DNA from: Parasedimentitalea huanghaiensis
GTDB lineage: Bacteria > Pseudomonadota > Alphaproteobacteria > Rhodobacterales > Rhodobacteraceae
Direction: 5' to 3'
NCBI RefSeq assembly: GCF_009753675.1
Contig: NZ_WQLV01000019.1
Span: forward strand, 1-64,000
Length of the DNA: 64,000 nucleotides
A program made the position numbers and the translations under genes. Below are positions 36,445-44,566 of this stretch, in pieces; positions within the stretch are counted from its first letter, which is position 1, and each line of letters begins with the position of its first letter. The notes under the pieces were generated by a model. That model saw only the letters and a list, made by a program, of their open reading frames with translations, was not told where the DNA came from and ran no database searches.

Positions 36445-36495
36445 AATCCCGCGAACGGCAGGGGCTCAAACCCTGTGCGCCTGTGATGCGGGATT
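36445..36495 (-). promoter_or_regulatory. Structured leader or operator upstream of the MATE gene
   Basis: An outer 8-bp stem AATCCCGC/GCGGGATT (36445-36452 with 36488-36495) encloses a 5-bp hairpin CAGGG/CCCTG (36459-36475). On the minus strand a TTGACA box (36506-36511) lies just before it. It does not match a riboswitch class that I know, nor a complete tRNA. Confidence 0.35.
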
Positions 36496-36616
36496 GGAGA
36501 ATGCCTGTCAAGATTGCGAGTTTCAGTCTTGGTCTTGCCCTGTTGTCAAAGGATCACATTACAGGCTCCGCATATTGTGACTGGTGACTGGGGCGTGGCA
36601 GGCGATAATAGGGGGC

Positions 36617-37222
36617 ATGTTAGACGCTCGTATTCGCCCCTTCATCGACCCGCTGCTGAATGCACAGGGTCGCAAACTGGCCCGCTTTGGGATCAGTGCC
36701 AATCAGGTCACTTTGCTGGGGTTGACGCTGGGCCTGACCGCGGCACTCCTGATTGCTTTGGGTGCACCGGGTTGGGCATTGCTGCCTCTGTTGTTGTCGC
36801 GTCTGGCAGACGGGTTGGACGGTGCGGTGGCACGGGCCAGTCAGCCCAGCGACTTTGGCGGCTTGCTGGATATCTCCTGCGACTTTGCCGTTTACGGAGC
36901 TGTTCCTCTGGGATTTGTACTGGCAGATCCCGCATCCAATGGTGTTGCTGGGGCATTCCTGCTGGCCAGTTTCTATGTCAGCGGCACCAGTTTTCTGGGC
37001 TACGCGATACTGGCTGAGAAGCGCAAGATGACCACACAAGCACAGGGAGTAAAAACGCTGTATTATGTGGGAGGACTGCTGGAAGGGGCTGAAACCATAG
37101 GGTTCTTTGTATTGCTGTGCCTTTGGCCGGTTGCTTTTGCACCATTGGCCTGGGTGTTTGGCACGTTGTGTCTTGTTACCGCAGCTGCACGGGTTTGGCT
37201 GGCATGGCGGGTGTTTAGCTAG
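36617..37222 (+). CDS. CDP-alcohol phosphatidyltransferase family protein
   Basis: Membrane enzyme of about 201 aa that joins an alcohol head group to CDP-diacylglycerol or a similar donor. The signature is DGAVARASQPSDFGGLLD followed by ISCD, with seven residues instead of eight between AR and G, as in some alphaproteobacterial members. Four to six helices follow. The start is uncertain: ATG 36617 has AGGGGG very close, while GTG 36584 would add 11 residues. The product lipid is unknown; it is distinct from PssA at 29356. Confidence 0.82.
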   Translation: MLDARIRPFIDPLLNAQGRKLARFGISANQVTLLGLTLGLTAALLIALGAPGWALLPLLLSRLADGLDGAVARASQPSDFGGLLDISCDFAVYGAVPLGFVLADPASNGVAGAFLLASFYVSGTSFLGYAILAEKRKMTTQAQGVKTLYYVGGLLEGAETIGFFVLLCLWPVAFAPLAWVFGTLCLVTAAARVWLAWRVFS

Positions 37223-37574
37223 AGTTTTAGTGTCAGGTTTGAGAATGCTCCTGTAAAGTCACACTGATTGAAACTAAAATCGCGCGCGTAGGGTCTGCAA
37301 TGGTCTAGAACTGTAGTTGTAGATCACGTCCAAGAAACGGTTGAAGCGAAGTCAATTTGGCACGCTCAAAGTGGAATGGTTGGCATCAGATCTTCATAAT
37401 ATCGAAAATTTAGCGGATTTCCATTCAAGAACCCCATTAAAAACAAGAAGGGTTCCCTCCCAAATGATAGCTGCATCGGATTTGCCTAAAACAGTATTTT
37501 CTTCATCAACTCAGAGGCCATTTTCCGTGCTATTCTGGCGTTCAGAGCTGAACAAATAATATAGGCGGTACCCA
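37223..37574. other. Intergenic region before the CBS protein gene
   Basis: No gene supported. Only a 6-bp hairpin GAACCC/GGGTTC (37429-37455) is notable. The short 72-codon frame inside has no family likeness. Confidence 0.5.
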
Positions 37575-38018
37575 ATGAAGGCTTCAACGCTAAGTGATAT
37601 GATCGCCGGTCAACAGGTGCATAGTACATCCCCCAATGATACAGTGCGAACCGCCTGTATCATCATGACCTCCGTGAATGTCGGCGCCCTTCCAGTCGTA
37701 GACGACAACGGAACGCTTGTTGGGATATTTAGTGAGCGAGATGTCATCCAACGCAGCGTTATCGTGTACCGCCCATCGGCGACAACACTGGTCAAGCAGG
37801 TGATGACCCCCAATCCACAGTGGCTTTCGCCGGATGCAAAACCGATCGAAGCATACCAGATAATGATCAAAGGCAAGTTCCGACATTTACCGATCTGCGA
37901 CGAGGGAAAGGTTTTGGGGATCGTTTCTATTCGCGACTTCAACCCTCCAAGCAATTCCATATTCGACCGGCTGCGCGGAAATACCGCCAAGGCCAGTGCG
38001 CCAGCTCGGTTGTTTTAG
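37575..38018 (+). CDS. Two-CBS-domain protein
   Basis: A 147-residue soluble protein made of a CBS pair (about 8-65 and 75-130). Typical strand-turn patterns are GALPVVDDNGTLVGIFSERD and HLPICDEGKVLGIVSIRD. CBS pairs bind adenine nucleotides or similar ligands and usually regulate a partner. There is no fused catalytic domain and no obvious partner gene. GGCGG precedes the ATG. Confidence 0.9.
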   Translation: MKASTLSDMIAGQQVHSTSPNDTVRTACIIMTSVNVGALPVVDDNGTLVGIFSERDVIQRSVIVYRPSATTLVKQVMTPNPQWLSPDAKPIEAYQIMIKGKFRHLPICDEGKVLGIVSIRDFNPPSNSIFDRLRGNTAKASAPARLF

Positions 38019-38303
38019 AAGAGCAGCTGCAAGGTCGTTCGAAAAGGGCTGTTTGGCATAGGATAGCATCTCTACCGCTAACAATAGGCCGTTGAGCAAT
38101 ATAGTTCGATGGCTAGCAATCAAATACTCTGAATTGGCGGTGTTACTTCCACAGAGCAAAGCATTTATTGTTGGAAGGCGATAGGGCTCTTGTTTGCGGG
38201 GCAAGGGGCGCGCAGCATCACTGCCATCGCCTGAGCTTCCCCCGGGAAGAACCTCCATACCTTCCCAAGGTCTGGCGCTGGTGCTGCAGGTTTGTCGAAA
38301 AGG

Positions 38304-38753
38304 TCATTCTCGGTTAAATTTGGCTTGGAGCTCGTCGTTTTTAACGGGTTCAGTAGAGTAGATGTCAAAATCCAACGAGATCTGGTGAGCTGCAAGCATC
38401 TCGATAGTTTCAGATCTAAGTCGCAAGCCTTCGTTGCTCTCTTTCATGATCAGCCCACAGAAGAATTCAACATCGTAGTGCTGGGATAGATGTGCCCACA
38501 TATCTAGATCATCGGTCAGTTGCTCTAAGATTTCGACTACTTGAATGTCGAGATCACCGGGGCATTTACGTTCCGCTGTTTTCCTCCAAATACCAGTTCG
38601 GGAAGTCACCTGCTTCCCTTTGGGGGTTTGGAACGTAACGCCCTTACAACGGGTAATGTCTGGGTCACCGGCTAGCATTCTTGTTACTTCATCGGGATCG
38701 AGCGTATCCCCCATGACACGTAAAGACGCAGCAGTTTCGCATATCGTGACCAT
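38304..38753 (-). CDS. DUF4279 family protein
   Basis: A 149-residue soluble protein. The pattern ASLRVMGDTLDPDEVTRML near the start, a GIWRKT segment, and the late LDFDIYS motif fit DUF4279, a family common among orphan proteins and some contact-system immunity genes. No toxin gene is beside it. The function is unknown. The gene stands alone between the CBS gene and the purine operon. Confidence 0.75.
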   Translation of the reverse strand: MVTICETAASLRVMGDTLDPDEVTRMLAGDPDITRCKGVTFQTPKGKQVTSRTGIWRKTAERKCPGDLDIQVVEILEQLTDDLDMWAHLSQHYDVEFFCGLIMKESNEGLRLRSETIEMLAAHQISLDFDIYSTEPVKNDELQAKFNRE

Positions 38754-38826
38754 CTAATTCCCACTTTCACCTACAGCTATTGCGAGACTGCTCTACGTAG
38801 ATCTAGATAACCAGACCCAACAAGCA

Positions 38827-38855
38827 GAAAGGCCCGCCAAAATGACGGGCCTTTC
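38827..38855 (-). terminator. Terminator of the purine uptake/xanthine oxidation operon
   Basis: A 10-bp perfect stem (38827-38836 with 38846-38855) 22 bases after the stop of the BMP gene. On the minus strand the stem ends with TTTC. It probably ends the seven-gene transcript from xdhA. Confidence 0.7.
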
Positions 38856-38876
38856 GGTATCTCACAAGCGATCCGC

Positions 38877-39950
38877 TTACTGCGGGATTTCGCCTTCGAT
38901 GCCTTCAACGAAGAAGTTCATGCCAGCCAGTGTGCCGTCGTCAGCTGTCTCGCCGTCTGCCAACCAGGCAGAGCCGTCCTGCTTGCTGATTGGACCTGTA
39001 AAGGCATGGTAAGAACCATCAGCCAGTGACGCCTGCAGAGCAATCGCTTCGGCTTTTACCTCAGCTGGAACTGCGTCCGAGATGTCGCCGATGCCAACCA
39101 TGCCAGCGCCGATGCCGTCCCAAGTCATCACAGATTCCCATGTGCCATCCATGACAGCCTGTGTACGGGCAACATAGTAGGGGCCCCAGTTGTCGATGAT
39201 TGAGGAAACGCGTGGTTTAGGACCGTACTCTGACATGTCCGAAGCCTGACCAAAGGTGATCACGTTACCAGCTGTCTGGGCCGCAGCCTGAGGCGCCGTT
39301 GAATCAGTGTGCTGCAGGATCACGTCAGCACCCTGTTCGATCAGAACCTTGGCAGCGTCTGCTTCTTTGGCTGGGTCGAACCATGTGAAGGCCCAAACGA
39401 TCTTGAACTGAACATCAGGGTTAACCTTTTTGGCGTGGATGTAGGCCGAGTTGATGCCACGGACAACTTCGGGGATCGGGAAGGACCCGATGTAGCCAAC
39501 GATGTTGCTCTCGGTCATGTGGCCCGCGATGGTGCCTTGCACAGCACGGCCTTCATAGAAGCGGGCTGAGTAAGTCGACACGTTTGGCGCGGTTTTATAA
39601 CCGGTTGCGTGCTCGAACCGAACGTTGGGGAATTTCTTCGCAACGTTGATGGTTGGATCCATGTAGCCAAAAGAGGTGGTGAAGATCAGGTCAGCGCCTT
39701 CCAGCGCCATCTGGGTCATCACACGCTCTGAGTCGGGGCCTTCAGCTACGTTTTCAACATAAACAGTTTCGACCTTGTCACCAAAGGCTTCTACAACGGC
39801 CTTGCGGCCCTGGTCGTGCTCGTATGTCCAGCCGCCGTCGCCGACGGGACCTACATAAACAAAGCCTACCTTGGTTTTGTCTGCGGCCATGGCTGTTGTC
39901 GCCAGACCCAGCGCCATCGCGGCACTGGTTAGAAGGGTTGTCAGTTTCAT
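38877..39950 (-). CDS. BMP-family nucleoside-binding protein of an ABC importer
   Basis: Periplasmic binding protein of 357 aa. Signal peptide to TTAMAAD (about residue 22). The mature protein starts KTKVGFVYVGPVGDGGWTYEHDQGR, the BmpA/Med pattern found in purine nucleoside receptors (PnrA, NupN). There is no lipobox cysteine, so it is free in the periplasm. GGAG lies 7 bases before the ATG at 39950. It is the last gene of the leftward cluster that also encodes two permeases, the ATPase and xanthine dehydrogenase; hence purines are its probable ligands. Confidence 0.9.
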   Translation of the reverse strand: MKLTTLLTSAAMALGLATTAMAADKTKVGFVYVGPVGDGGWTYEHDQGRKAVVEAFGDKVETVYVENVAEGPDSERVMTQMALEGADLIFTTSFGYMDPTINVAKKFPNVRFEHATGYKTAPNVSTYSARFYEGRAVQGTIAGHMTESNIVGYIGSFPIPEVVRGINSAYIHAKKVNPDVQFKIVWAFTWFDPAKEADAAKVLIEQGADVILQHTDSTAPQAAAQTAGNVITFGQASDMSEYGPKPRVSSIIDNWGPYYVARTQAVMDGTWESVMTWDGIGAGMVGIGDISDAVPAEVKAEAIALQASLADGSYHAFTGPISKQDGSAWLADGETADDGTLAGMNFFVEGIEGEIPQ

Positions 39951-40045
39951 CAAAAGTCTCCCAGGTTGATTGTCATTGGCCCCAAAATATTGGGGCAGGT
40001 TAGAACGCCCCCCGGTTTGCCGGGGAGCGTGAAAATTGCGGCCTC

Positions 40046-40966
40046 TTAACGGGAGGCGTGGAAATTGCGGCCCAGGGCAGCGGGCGCGCTGCTCTTGTCG
40101 GCGGAAAGGATGACAAGCACAATGATTGTAATCACATAGGGCGACATTGCCAGATATTCGACAGGGATGGCAACGCCTGCGGCCTGCAGATTAAGCTGTA
40201 CAACGGTGATGCCGCCAAAAAGATAGGCACCCAACAAGGCACGCCAGGGTTTCCAGCTGGAGAACACCACCAACGCCAGGGCAATCCAGCCTACACCGGC
40301 TGTCATGCCTTCGGTCCACTGTGGTACCCGGATCAGGCTGATATAGGCGCCACCCAAGCCAGCACAGGCGCCGCCGAACATGATGGCCAGAATGCGGATG
40401 CGTACGACCTTGTATCCCAGGGCATGGGCCGCATCGTGGTTTTCACCAACGGCGCGCAGCACCAGCCCGACACGGCTGTACTTCAGCAGGGCCCAGACAC
40501 CTGCGGTCAAGGCGATGCCAATATACAGAATTGGGTCATGGCCAAACAGGATCGGCCCAATGACCGGTAGATCGCTGAGGAATGGAATTTCCAGCTTGCC
40601 CATTTGTGGTGGCTTGATACCAACATAGCTTTGTCCCAGCAGTGCTGAGAGACCAAGGCCGAACAACGTCAGGGCCAGCCCACTGGCCACCTGATTGGCT
40701 TGTGCCACTTGGGTCAGCAGGACAAACAAAAGTGAGAACACCGCACCACAGGCTGCTGAGGCAATAAAGCCCAGCCAAGGTGAGCCTGTTTCGACCGTAA
40801 TGGCAAAGCCGCCAATGGCGCCGATAATCATCATACCTTCGACACCAAGGTTCAGCACGCCGGCTTTTTCCACCACTAATTCGCCGATTGCAGCTAACAG
40901 GATAGGGGTTGCTGCCACCATGAGAGAGGCGATCAGCAGGACGGGATTGATTGCGCTCAGATCCAT
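40046..40966 (-). CDS. Nucleoside ABC transporter permease, NupQ-like
   Basis: A 306-aa permease of the branched-chain/ribose type fold with about 8-9 helices and the conserved ATPase-contact region around ENHDAAHALGYKVVRIR. It is the second permease of the importer. The ATG at 40966 lies one base after the preceding permease stop, with GGAGG upstream. Confidence 0.9.
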   Translation of the reverse strand: MDLSAINPVLLIASLMVAATPILLAAIGELVVEKAGVLNLGVEGMMIIGAIGGFAITVETGSPWLGFIASAACGAVFSLLFVLLTQVAQANQVASGLALTLFGLGLSALLGQSYVGIKPPQMGKLEIPFLSDLPVIGPILFGHDPILYIGIALTAGVWALLKYSRVGLVLRAVGENHDAAHALGYKVVRIRILAIMFGGACAGLGGAYISLIRVPQWTEGMTAGVGWIALALVVFSSWKPWRALLGAYLFGGITVVQLNLQAAGVAIPVEYLAMSPYVITIIVLVILSADKSSAPAALGRNFHASR

Positions 40967-40967
40967 G

Positions 40968-42050
40968 TTACGCCACCTCCGGTTTATGCAAAGTGATGCG
41001 GTAATTGGTCAGCAGGTCTAGTGCCAGCAGGAAGAAGAGCAGCATGCCCTGGAACACTTGGATAGCAGCTGACGGCAGGCCCAGATTGGATTGGGCGATA
41101 TCGCCGCCGATATAGGTCAGCGCCATCAGTCCGCCTGCCAACATGATGCCAATGGGATGCAACCGGCCCAGAAAGGCCACGATGATTGCGGTAAAGCCAT
41201 AGCCAACATTAAAGTCGATGCTGATTTGTCCCGCAGGTCCTGAAACCTCGAACAGCCCAGCCAAGCCAGCCAATGCGCCGGACATACCCAAACACAACAA
41301 GATCAACCGCGAGGGATTGACCCCGGCAAACCGCGCCGCACGGGGGGCTTCACCCGTCAGTCGTATGTGAAATCCCAACATGTGCCGGTTCAACAAAACG
41401 TAGGCAAAGATGACGGCAATCAGCGCTGCCACCACCCCCCAGTGCATACCAGAGCCCGCAATCAGATCGGCGTTAAAGGCGCTGGGATAGTCTTGTAGGT
41501 TGCGTGATCCGGGAAAGCCAAATCCTTCGGGGTTTTTCAGGAACCGCAAGGATGCGGAGGCCAGTAGTTGCTCTGCAACATAGACCAGCATCAGTGATAC
41601 CAGAATTTCGTTGGTGCCAAAGCGGACCTTCAAAACCGCCGGGATCATCGCCCAAGCCCATCCGCCAAGCGCGCCACTGATCACCATCAGTGGAAAAATG
41701 TACCAAGCTTCATAAGGGTAGAAGGCCAGTCCAACGGCTGCCCCAACAATGGCGCCAATGATGTATTGCCCCTCAGCCCCGATGTTCCAGATGCCTGCCT
41801 TGAAGCCCAGGCTCAAACCGATGGCAATCAGCACCAAGGGCGCACCTTTGACCAGCAGCTGCGGGCGATAGTAAAAGGCAAACTCGCCAAACAGCGGATC
41901 CCAAAAAATGGTCCGGATGGCTTCAATCGGAGGCTTACCCAGCATTGCGAACAACAGCCCGCCAAACACCATGGTTGCCAGCACCGCCACCAGCGGGGTT
42001 GCCAGCGACCAGGCCCGCGACGGCTGTGGCCTTTTCTCTAGGCTGATCAT
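40968..42050 (-). CDS. Nucleoside ABC transporter permease, NupP-like
   Basis: A 360-aa permease with about 9 helices. It has GIWNIGAEGQYIIGAIVG and the GEAPRAARFAGVNPSR contact loop, both common to the BMP-linked permease pair. AAGGGG precedes the ATG at 42050. A 66-base gap separates it from the ATPase gene. Confidence 0.9.
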   Translation of the reverse strand: MISLEKRPQPSRAWSLATPLVAVLATMVFGGLLFAMLGKPPIEAIRTIFWDPLFGEFAFYYRPQLLVKGAPLVLIAIGLSLGFKAGIWNIGAEGQYIIGAIVGAAVGLAFYPYEAWYIFPLMVISGALGGWAWAMIPAVLKVRFGTNEILVSLMLVYVAEQLLASASLRFLKNPEGFGFPGSRNLQDYPSAFNADLIAGSGMHWGVVAALIAVIFAYVLLNRHMLGFHIRLTGEAPRAARFAGVNPSRLILLCLGMSGALAGLAGLFEVSGPAGQISIDFNVGYGFTAIIVAFLGRLHPIGIMLAGGLMALTYIGGDIAQSNLGLPSAAIQVFQGMLLFFLLALDLLTNYRITLHKPEVA

Positions 42051-42116
42051 TGTGCTGCCCCTTGCTTCTTTTTGTTGTAAATACTCACGCCGAAGGCGAA
42101 TTTTCCGAGTTTGAGG

Positions 42117-43634
42117 TCAATCATGTGCGACCTCCATTCCGTGGGCGCCACCCAACATCAGGCCTATTTCGTCGACGGTCAGCCCGGCTGCTGGGCGCGG
42201 TGCGCTTAAGCGACCTTCGTTCAGCGCGGCAAAACTGTCCGAGATTTCCATCAGCTCATCCAGATCCTGACTGATACAGATCACCGCTGCACCCTTGGCA
42301 GCCAGATCCAGCAAGGATTGCCGGATGTCAGCTGCGGCTGCGGCGTCCACACCCCAGGTGGGCTGGTTTACCACCAGCACGTCGGGGTCTTGTAGCACTT
42401 CGCGGCCAATCACGAACTTTTGCAAGTTGCCGCCTGACAGGGATCGCGCTGCATTTTCAGGCCCAGGTGTGCGCACGTCAAAGGACTTGATCACCGTTTC
42501 GGCGAATTCCTTGGCTGCGCCCCAGTTCAGAAAACCATTGGTCTCCAAGTTCTGACGGACCGATCCGGTCAGCATGGCATTTTCCGTCAAGCTCATATCT
42601 GGCGCAGCCGCATGGCCCAATCGTTCCTCGGGGGCAGCAAGCACACCCAGACGGCGTCGCGCGACCGGGCCCAATTGACCAATGGCTTCACCATTCAGCT
42701 TGACTGCATCCGCTTCGGTGACTGTTTCACCGGACAATACGTTCAGCAATTCATCCTGGCCATTGCCAGCCACGCCGCCAATACCCAGCACTTCACCTTT
42801 GCGCACCGTTAGGTGCACGTTTTTCAGCGCTGTGCCAAAGGCCGAGGGGGAGGGAACCGAAAGGCCCGACACATCCATAGCCGCAGCACCAAATTCGCGA
42901 CCCGACCGTTCTGGAGTGTGTAGGGTCGAGCCCACCATCAGCTCCGCCATGTCACGCGCCGAAGTCTCGGCCGGTGTACATTCACCGACGTTTTTACCCA
43001 GTCGTAGAATGGTGGCGTGATCACACAGGGTGCGGATCTCTTCCAGCTTGTGGCTGATGTACAGGATTGAGGTGCCTTCAGATCGCAATTTCTGCAGCGT
43101 CTGGAACAAGATCTCGACCTCTTGCGGTGTCAGCACTGATGTAGGTTCATCCATGATCAGCAGCTTGGGGTCTTGCAGCAGGCAGCGAATGATCTCGACC
43201 CTTTGGCGCTCGCCTGCCGACAGATCGCCAACTGTGCGGTAGGGGTCCAGAGGCAGACCATAGGCCTCAGAGACTTCGCGGATACGGGTAGCCAGATCCT
43301 TCATCGGCGGTGGGTTTTCCATGCCAAGCGCAATGTTTTCAGACACATTAAGGGCGTCGAACAGTGAAAAGTGCTGGAACACCATAGCAATGCCATCACC
43401 ACGAGCCGCGCGGGGTTCAGGGGGGGCATAGGGTTGGCCCCGCAACAGCATCTGGCCGCTGTCAGGTTTCACCAATCCATAAATCATTTTCACTAGTGTG
43501 GATTTTCCGGCCCCGTTTTCCCCCAACAGCGCGTGGACTTCTCCCTCGCCGATATCGAAAGTCACAGTGTCGTTGGCCACCACTCCGGGGTAGGCCTTGG
43601 TCAGCCCTTGCAGGCTCAGCAATGGAACAGTCAC
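42117..43634 (-). CDS. Nucleoside ABC transporter ATP-binding protein, two ABC domains
   Basis: A 505-aa double ATPase like NupO/RbsA. The first domain has an intact Walker A (LLGENGAGKST), signature (LSAGERQR) and Walker B (LLIMDEPTSVL). The second has the usual weakened Walker A (GVAGNGQDE), signature LSGGNLQK and an altered Walker B ending NQPTWGVD. Its start overlaps the xdhC stop by 4 bases (ATGA), which ties the transporter to the dehydrogenase genes. Confidence 0.92.
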   Translation of the reverse strand: MTVPLLSLQGLTKAYPGVVANDTVTFDIGEGEVHALLGENGAGKSTLVKMIYGLVKPDSGQMLLRGQPYAPPEPRAARGDGIAMVFQHFSLFDALNVSENIALGMENPPPMKDLATRIREVSEAYGLPLDPYRTVGDLSAGERQRVEIIRCLLQDPKLLIMDEPTSVLTPQEVEILFQTLQKLRSEGTSILYISHKLEEIRTLCDHATILRLGKNVGECTPAETSARDMAELMVGSTLHTPERSGREFGAAAMDVSGLSVPSPSAFGTALKNVHLTVRKGEVLGIGGVAGNGQDELLNVLSGETVTEADAVKLNGEAIGQLGPVARRRLGVLAAPEERLGHAAAPDMSLTENAMLTGSVRQNLETNGFLNWGAAKEFAETVIKSFDVRTPGPENAARSLSGGNLQKFVIGREVLQDPDVLVVNQPTWGVDAAAAADIRQSLLDLAAKGAAVICISQDLDELMEISDSFAALNEGRLSAPRPAAGLTVDEIGLMLGGAHGMEVAHD

Positions 43635-44566
43635 GCGCGTCTATCCTTCTTTAACTCTTCCTTTGCGCCTGCGCGCAGAATTTCCCCTGCAACGCCGACC
43701 GCAATCATCTGCGGATGTTTGCCCAGTGACGGATCGCCAATGGGGCAAGTGATCCGGGCGATATGCCCGGCGCTGTGTCCCAACCCACCCAGCCGGGAGC
43801 GAAATCGCGCCCATTTGGTGGCTGAGCCGATGAGACCAGCAAAAGAAAATTCATGCTTCAACAAGGCGTGGCATAGCGCCAGATCGAGTGTGTGGGAATA
43901 GGTGAGTACCAAATGTTGAGCATTTTCAGGTGCGTGTGGAACCAAAAGCGTCGGGTCAGAGGCCGGAACAGCTGTTACGCCTTCTGCAATGTTCTCCGGA
44001 AAACGCTCAGGTGCGGTATCCACCCAGGTGATGTCCAAGTCTGGCAGGGGGGACAGCACATCAACTAGGGCACGACCCACGTGTCCGGCGCCCCAGATCC
44101 ACAAAGGTGTGTCGGGCTTGTGCACGGGTTCAATCATCCAACCATCGATCAGCTGCGGGACGGGGCGCTGGCCTTGATTGCGCAGTTTTGTCAACACGCG
44201 TGTGACGGACATCGGCACTGGGGCAGGGTCCGCTGGTCGGGCGATGAGTTCCTCGTCCAGTGCTGCCACTTTCGCTGCATCGTAGACTTCGCTCAGCAGA
44301 AAAACGACACCGCCACAGCATTGGCCCAGATCGGGGCCAAGCGCGTGTTTGCTCAGCACCCGGTCTTTGGACTGTGAACGGGCTGTCTCGGCGGCCTCAT
44401 ATTCCAATGTGCCGCCGCCGATGGTTCCGGACTGGCCCGAAGACCAGACCAGCATCGCCGCACCGACTTCGCGAGGGGAGGAGCCACGAATGTCGGCGAT
44501 GACAACCCGGGTGACACGCCCATGGGCGGTCACCGCGGATTTCAGACCCTGTAGGTCAAACCCCAT
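43631..44566 (-). CDS. xdhC: Xanthine dehydrogenase accessory protein XdhC
   Basis: A 311-aa chaperone that binds and sulfurates the molybdenum cofactor and loads it into XdhB. N-terminal XdhC_CoxI region (RVVIADIRGSSPREVGAAML; GTIGGGTLEYEA), and a C-terminal Rossmann part (WIWGAGHVGRALVD). The ATG at 44566 is chosen because GGAGG sits 7 bases before it; it overlaps xdhB by 11 bases. Confidence 0.93.
   Translation of the reverse strand: MGFDLQGLKSAVTAHGRVTRVVIADIRGSSPREVGAAMLVWSSGQSGTIGGGTLEYEAAETARSQSKDRVLSKHALGPDLGQCCGGVVFLLSEVYDAAKVAALDEELIARPADPAPVPMSVTRVLTKLRNQGQRPVPQLIDGWMIEPVHKPDTPLWIWGAGHVGRALVDVLSPLPDLDITWVDTAPERFPENIAEGVTAVPASDPTLLVPHAPENAQHLVLTYSHTLDLALCHALLKHEFSFAGLIGSATKWARFRSRLGGLGHSAGHIARITCPIGDPSLGKHPQMIAVGVAGEILRAGAKEELKKDRRA

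Noticed and set aside
36441-36500. tRNA-like T-arm (CAGGG-TTTGAGC-CCCTG) on the minus strand
   Set aside because: The conserved C56 is missing, there is no acceptor or anticodon arm in the right place, so it is not a tRNA.
37341-37559. 72-codon frame upstream of the CBS gene
   Set aside because: No ribosome site or domain; likely non-coding leader or chance.
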